Part shown: positions 48,606 through 51,160 of the stretch, in pieces
Numbering within the stretch: position 1 is the stretch's first letter
Layout of the letters: each line of letters opens with the position of its first letter
Source of the DNA: an uncultured bacterium
Lineage (GTDB): Bacteria > Armatimonadota > JACIXR01
Length of the DNA: 51,160 nt
NCBI GenBank assembly: GCA_938041455.1
Contig: CALITO010000044.1
Span: 1 to 51,160 of the forward strand
Direction of reading: 5' to 3'
The notes under the pieces: model-generated
What the model was told of the DNA's origin: nothing
Database searches by the model: none
Seen by the model: only the letters and a program-made list of their open reading frames with translations
Made by a program: the position numbers and the translations under genes

Positions 48606-50711
48606 ATGGCTACATCAACTTCTCCTGTCTCACAAGTGAAAGTCTTCTCTCCGAGGGCAATCCTTATAGGAACGCTCCTCATCCCTCTCAACATCTACTG
48701 GATAACGGTTATGGAAGTGCGTTGGTATACCCTTGACAGTTCTTGCCTTCCCCTATTCATCACTCCAGTGTTCTTCCTCTTTCTTCTCGCCCTTCTAAAC
48801 CTTTATATTATTAATAGAGGAGCGCTCCATCCCATCTCCATCTTTTTCCTCTTCTCCTTCTTTGACCTGCTATTTTTCATCATATTTGTTTATCAAACAT
48901 CCCTTCGCCTTTACCAGATAGCCCTATTCCTACTCGCCTTTGATTATTTCCTTTTTCTTTTACCCCGCCATTTAAACATAACTCCCCTAACTGGCAGGGA
49001 GCTATTGGTCATCTACATAATGTTAGTAATATCAACCGCTATAGGAGGAACCGATTCACTTCAATATCTCTTCGGATTGCTCGGTTACCCCTTTAAATTC
49101 GCTACTCCAGAAAATAGATGGGCGGAGACGATCCTTCCCTACCTTCCCAAATGGCTATTCGTATCCAACAAGGAGGTTCTTGAGGCATTTTACGGAGGAG
49201 GTGCGAGGGAATATTTACTTCAACATCTTCACATTTGGGCAAAGCCCCTCTTTTACTGGAGCATATATCTCCTCGTTCTCGTCTTTATGATGCTCTGCCT
49301 TAATGTTATGGTGAGAAGACAATGGACGGAGGTGGAGAAGCTTTCTTTTCCCATAATCCAGTTACCACTGGAAATAGCAAGAGGTGGAGCAGAAATCCAG
49401 TTTTTGAGAAATCGCTTATTATGGACGGGCTTCGCCATCGCCTTTACCATTGGCTCAATAAACGGCATTGCCTCCCTCCTTCCCTACATTCCCCGCATAC
49501 CTGTTAGCGCTTGGGACCCTGCAAACGACCTCGGGCAATATATAACAACTCACCCCTGGAATGCCATAGGTTGGACACCCCTTTCAAAATATCCTTTCGC
49601 CATAGGGCTTGCCTTCTTTATCCCAGCCGATTTGTCCTTCTCCTGCTGGTTCTTCTATGTATTCCGCAAGTTTCTTCAAGTAGCGGGCAGAGCTACCGGT
49701 TGGGAAGGAACTATGCGCGGCTTTCCCTTCTTCAATGAACAGGCATCGGGAGCGTGGCTCGCTATTGCCTTAGTAGCGCTCTGGGGAACAAGACGATTCC
49801 TTTGGGAGGTTATAAAAAAAGCATTCAGAAGAGAAATGGACGATCCCCAGGAACCCATATCCTATCGCACAGCGGTCATAGGCTTTCTCTTAGGTTGGAT
49901 ATTCCTTTTAATATTCGCTTTTAAAGCTGGGATGGCGGTTTGGGCTTCCCTCGTCTTCTTTAGCATCTACTTTCTTCTCGCTATAGCTATGACGAGAGTC
50001 AGAGCGGAGCTGGGCACACCTCATGAAATTTATTTCGTCAACCCTGAGAATATAATGGGAACACTTTTAGGTTCTCAAGTGATAGGAAAGCAAAACGCTA
50101 TTCCCCTCTGGTTCTTCTATTGGCTTAATAGGTGTTATAGAACCCACCCTATGCCCAACCAGTTGGAGGCTTTTAAGATTGGAGAGGTGGCGAGAATCTC
50201 CCAGAGAGGCATATTTTTTGTCATCTTCTTCGCCACTTTCATATCGCTCCTCGCAACTTATTTCTTCAATTTGCTCATTTGCTACAGCGAAGGAGCAAGG
50301 GCAAAGTGCATAGGCTTTAAGGACCAGGCGGCGTGGGAGGGGTTTAACCATCTTAACAACTGGCTTAATTATGGGAAGAATGTGGAAAAGGAAAGCGTCC
50401 TCGCTTTTTTAGTGGGATTCTTCTTTGTCTGTCTACTTCGACTTGCAAGGTGGCACCTTTGGTGGTGGCCTTTCCATCCCGCTGGTTATGCCTTAGCGGT
50501 CTCATTCGCAATGGATTACTTCTGGTTCTCCTTCTTCATATCCTGGCTCTTGAAGGTAATCCTTCTCCGAACCGGTGGGATGAAGCTCCATAGAAAGGCT
50601 ATACCCTTTTTCCTCGGCTTAATCTTGGGGGACTATGTTATCGGTTCACTATGGGGAATCCTTGGTCCCTTCGTCTTCCAGCAGAGGATCATTTTCAAGA
50701 CATTTATATAA
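48606..50711 (+). CDS. Large polytopic membrane protein (DUF6785/OPT-like)
   Basis: 701 residues with about 14-16 hydrophobic segments and no enzymatic motif. Recognisable blocks: EKLSFPIIQLPLEIARGG, FNEQASGAWLAIALVALWG, ARVRAELGTPHEIYFVNPE-like text (TRVRAELGTPHEIYFV) and WHLWWWPFHPAGYALAVSFA. I associate these with the DUF6785/DUF6784 membrane proteins found near glycoside hydrolases in Armatimonadota and Planctomycetes, which resemble oligopeptide transporters; this is from memory and not certain. A transporter of sugars or oligosaccharides is a reasonable guess, supported by the divergent DUF4091 hydrolase and the LacI gene that follows. Confidence 0.65.
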   Translation: MATSTSPVSQVKVFSPRAILIGTLLIPLNIYWITVMEVRWYTLDSSCLPLFITPVFFLFLLALLNLYIINRGALHPISIFFLFSFFDLLFFIIFVYQTSLRLYQIALFLLAFDYFLFLLPRHLNITPLTGRELLVIYIMLVISTAIGGTDSLQYLFGLLGYPFKFATPENRWAETILPYLPKWLFVSNKEVLEAFYGGGAREYLLQHLHIWAKPLFYWSIYLLVLVFMMLCLNVMVRRQWTEVEKLSFPIIQLPLEIARGGAEIQFLRNRLLWTGFAIAFTIGSINGIASLLPYIPRIPVSAWDPANDLGQYITTHPWNAIGWTPLSKYPFAIGLAFFIPADLSFSCWFFYVFRKFLQVAGRATGWEGTMRGFPFFNEQASGAWLAIALVALWGTRRFLWEVIKKAFRREMDDPQEPISYRTAVIGFLLGWIFLLIFAFKAGMAVWASLVFFSIYFLLAIAMTRVRAELGTPHEIYFVNPENIMGTLLGSQVIGKQNAIPLWFFYWLNRCYRTHPMPNQLEAFKIGEVARISQRGIFFVIFFATFISLLATYFFNLLICYSEGARAKCIGFKDQAAWEGFNHLNNWLNYGKNVEKESVLAFLVGFFFVCLLRLARWHLWWWPFHPAGYALAVSFAMDYFWFSFFISWLLKVILLRTGGMKLHRKAIPFFLGLILGDYVIGSLWGILGPFVFQQRIIFKTFI

Positions 50712-50819
50712 GTTTGGAAGGATGGGAAATATTTGAGGATATTGAGGGGCTTTTCCTGCTTGCGCACACCGAAAAAGAGCATTTTCTTTTCCAGTATTCA
50801 AAAATTTCCCCAATGATTA

Positions 50820-50846
50820 TTGACGGATTTTCAAGGATGATATAAA
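50820..50846 (+). promoter_or_regulatory. Possible promoter of the LacI-type regulator
   Basis: TTGACG (50820-50825), a short 15-base spacer, TATAAA (50841-50846) preceded by TGA (extended -10). The leader carries AAAGGAGGC before TTG 50890. Confidence 0.45.
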
Positions 50847-50889
50847 AATTTAAGTAAATTAACCGATTAATAAAGGAGGCTTACAGCTT

Positions 50890-51160
50890 TTGGCCACTTT
50901 GAAGGACATTGCTAGGGAAGCAAGGACATCTGTTGCGGTGGTCTCCAAAGTCTTGAACGGAAGCAAGACCACCGCAACCTTTAAAGAAGAAGTTAGGGAG
51001 AGGATATTGGCTGTTGCCAAGAGACTTGGCTATCGTCCTAATGTCCTCGCAAGAGGGCTACAAAAAGGGAAAACTTATACTATAGGAGTGGTCCTGACCT
51101 ATCCTTCCCCTGCCTTTCTGAGCAGTTTTATGGCTTCCCAAATAATCTCGGGGATATGGG
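50890..51160 (+). CDS. LacI-family transcription regulator, partial (runs off right edge)
   Basis: First 90 codons, from TTG 50890 with AAAGGAGG 9-10 bases upstream. The N-terminus ATLKDIAREARTSVAVVSKV is the LacI helix-turn-helix, followed by LNGSKTTATFKEEVRERILA and RLGYRPNVLARGL (hinge region), then TYTIGVVLTYP at the start of the periplasmic-binding-like sensor domain. It is expected to repress or activate a sugar operon, binding an effector in the missing C-terminal part. The target may be the adjacent membrane-protein and DUF4091 genes. Confidence 0.92.
   Translation, partial: MATLKDIAREARTSVAVVSKVLNGSKTTATFKEEVRERILAVAKRLGYRPNVLARGLQKGKTYTIGVVLTYPSPAFLSSFMASQIISGIW

Noticed and set aside
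50651-50845. 64-residue ORF overlapping the end of the membrane-protein gene
   Set aside because: No ribosome site, starts inside another gene, covers a promoter region, and has no recognisable domain.
1-51160. CRISPR arrays, tRNA or rRNA genes
   Set aside because: No regularly spaced repeats, cloverleaf-like or rRNA-like sequences were noticed by eye; a covariance-model scan was not possible.

Overview
The window looks like a chromosomal segment of an uncultured, probably thermophilic, didermic bacterium, most like Armatimonadota (Fervidibacter-type lineages). This is an inference from several things seen here: pseudopilins with the H-X9-DG C-terminal signature and the Armatimonadota-style N-terminus, many very large secreted glycoside hydrolases of unusual architecture, an LptD-type outer-membrane protein, and frequent TTG/GTG starts. 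No rRNA or tRNA gene was recognised, so the placement is tentative.

Layout. 1-1400: the 5' end of an IS transposase abutting a broken DNA methyltransferase. 1499-4369 (minus): a GH42-like secreted hydrolase behind a small pilin-like protein. 4539-6665 (plus): LptD-like barrel. 6673-15230 (minus): an operon of a GH38-like alpha-mannosidase, an aldo/keto reductase and a 1371-residue clan GH-A hydrolase. 15361-16137 (minus): a standard H-X9-DG pseudopilin with its own terminator. 16536-21343 (plus): GH20 hexosaminidase, MFS transporter, UbiA-family phosphoribosyl/prenyl transferase. 21665-22555: dapA. 22618-28000 (minus): a housekeeping operon (flavin/2Fe-2S oxidoreductase, polyprenyl synthase, ABC exporter, small beta-sandwich protein, rsmG, prmA). 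28242-30206 (plus): a decayed pilin head joined in frame to HEAT repeats, then a sialate O-acetylesterase-like enzyme. 30230-32435 (minus): radical SAM protein and membrane-anchored SNase nuclease. 32547-36588 (plus): DHA2 transporter, GlcD-like FAD oxidase, DUF362/4Fe-4S protein. 36677-39498: PKD protein with a collagen-like insert, yebC, a pilin pseudogene, a small membrane protein. 39681-41839: dnaN-recF. 41894-43457: a frameshifted methyltransferase fused to a restriction-endonuclease-like remnant. 43466-45878: DedA protein and a tandem GT2 glycosyltransferase. 45913-51160: DUF4091 hydrolase, a polytopic membrane protein, and the start of a LacI-type regulator.

How it fits together. The accessory theme is extracellular glycan breakdown. 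Alpha-mannosidase-, beta-hexosaminidase-, beta-galactosidase-like and sialate O-acetylesterase-like enzymes together would suit complex, possibly N-glycan-like, substrates. The DUF4091 / membrane protein / LacI group at the right end looks like a second sugar locus.

The most unusual features are: (i) a family of TTGTTGAATAA-ended miniature elements that share their ends with the IS at the left edge; (ii) four pilin-like genes of which three have lost Glu5 in three different ways (Gly, Lys, stop); (iii) two separate DNA-methyltransferase genes, both broken; (iv) a recurrent promoter layout that puts the transcription start on or within a few bases of the start codon (leaderless mRNAs); (v) a promoter overlapped by a 27-bp palindrome; and (vi) hydrolases with duplicated inserted or appended beta domains.
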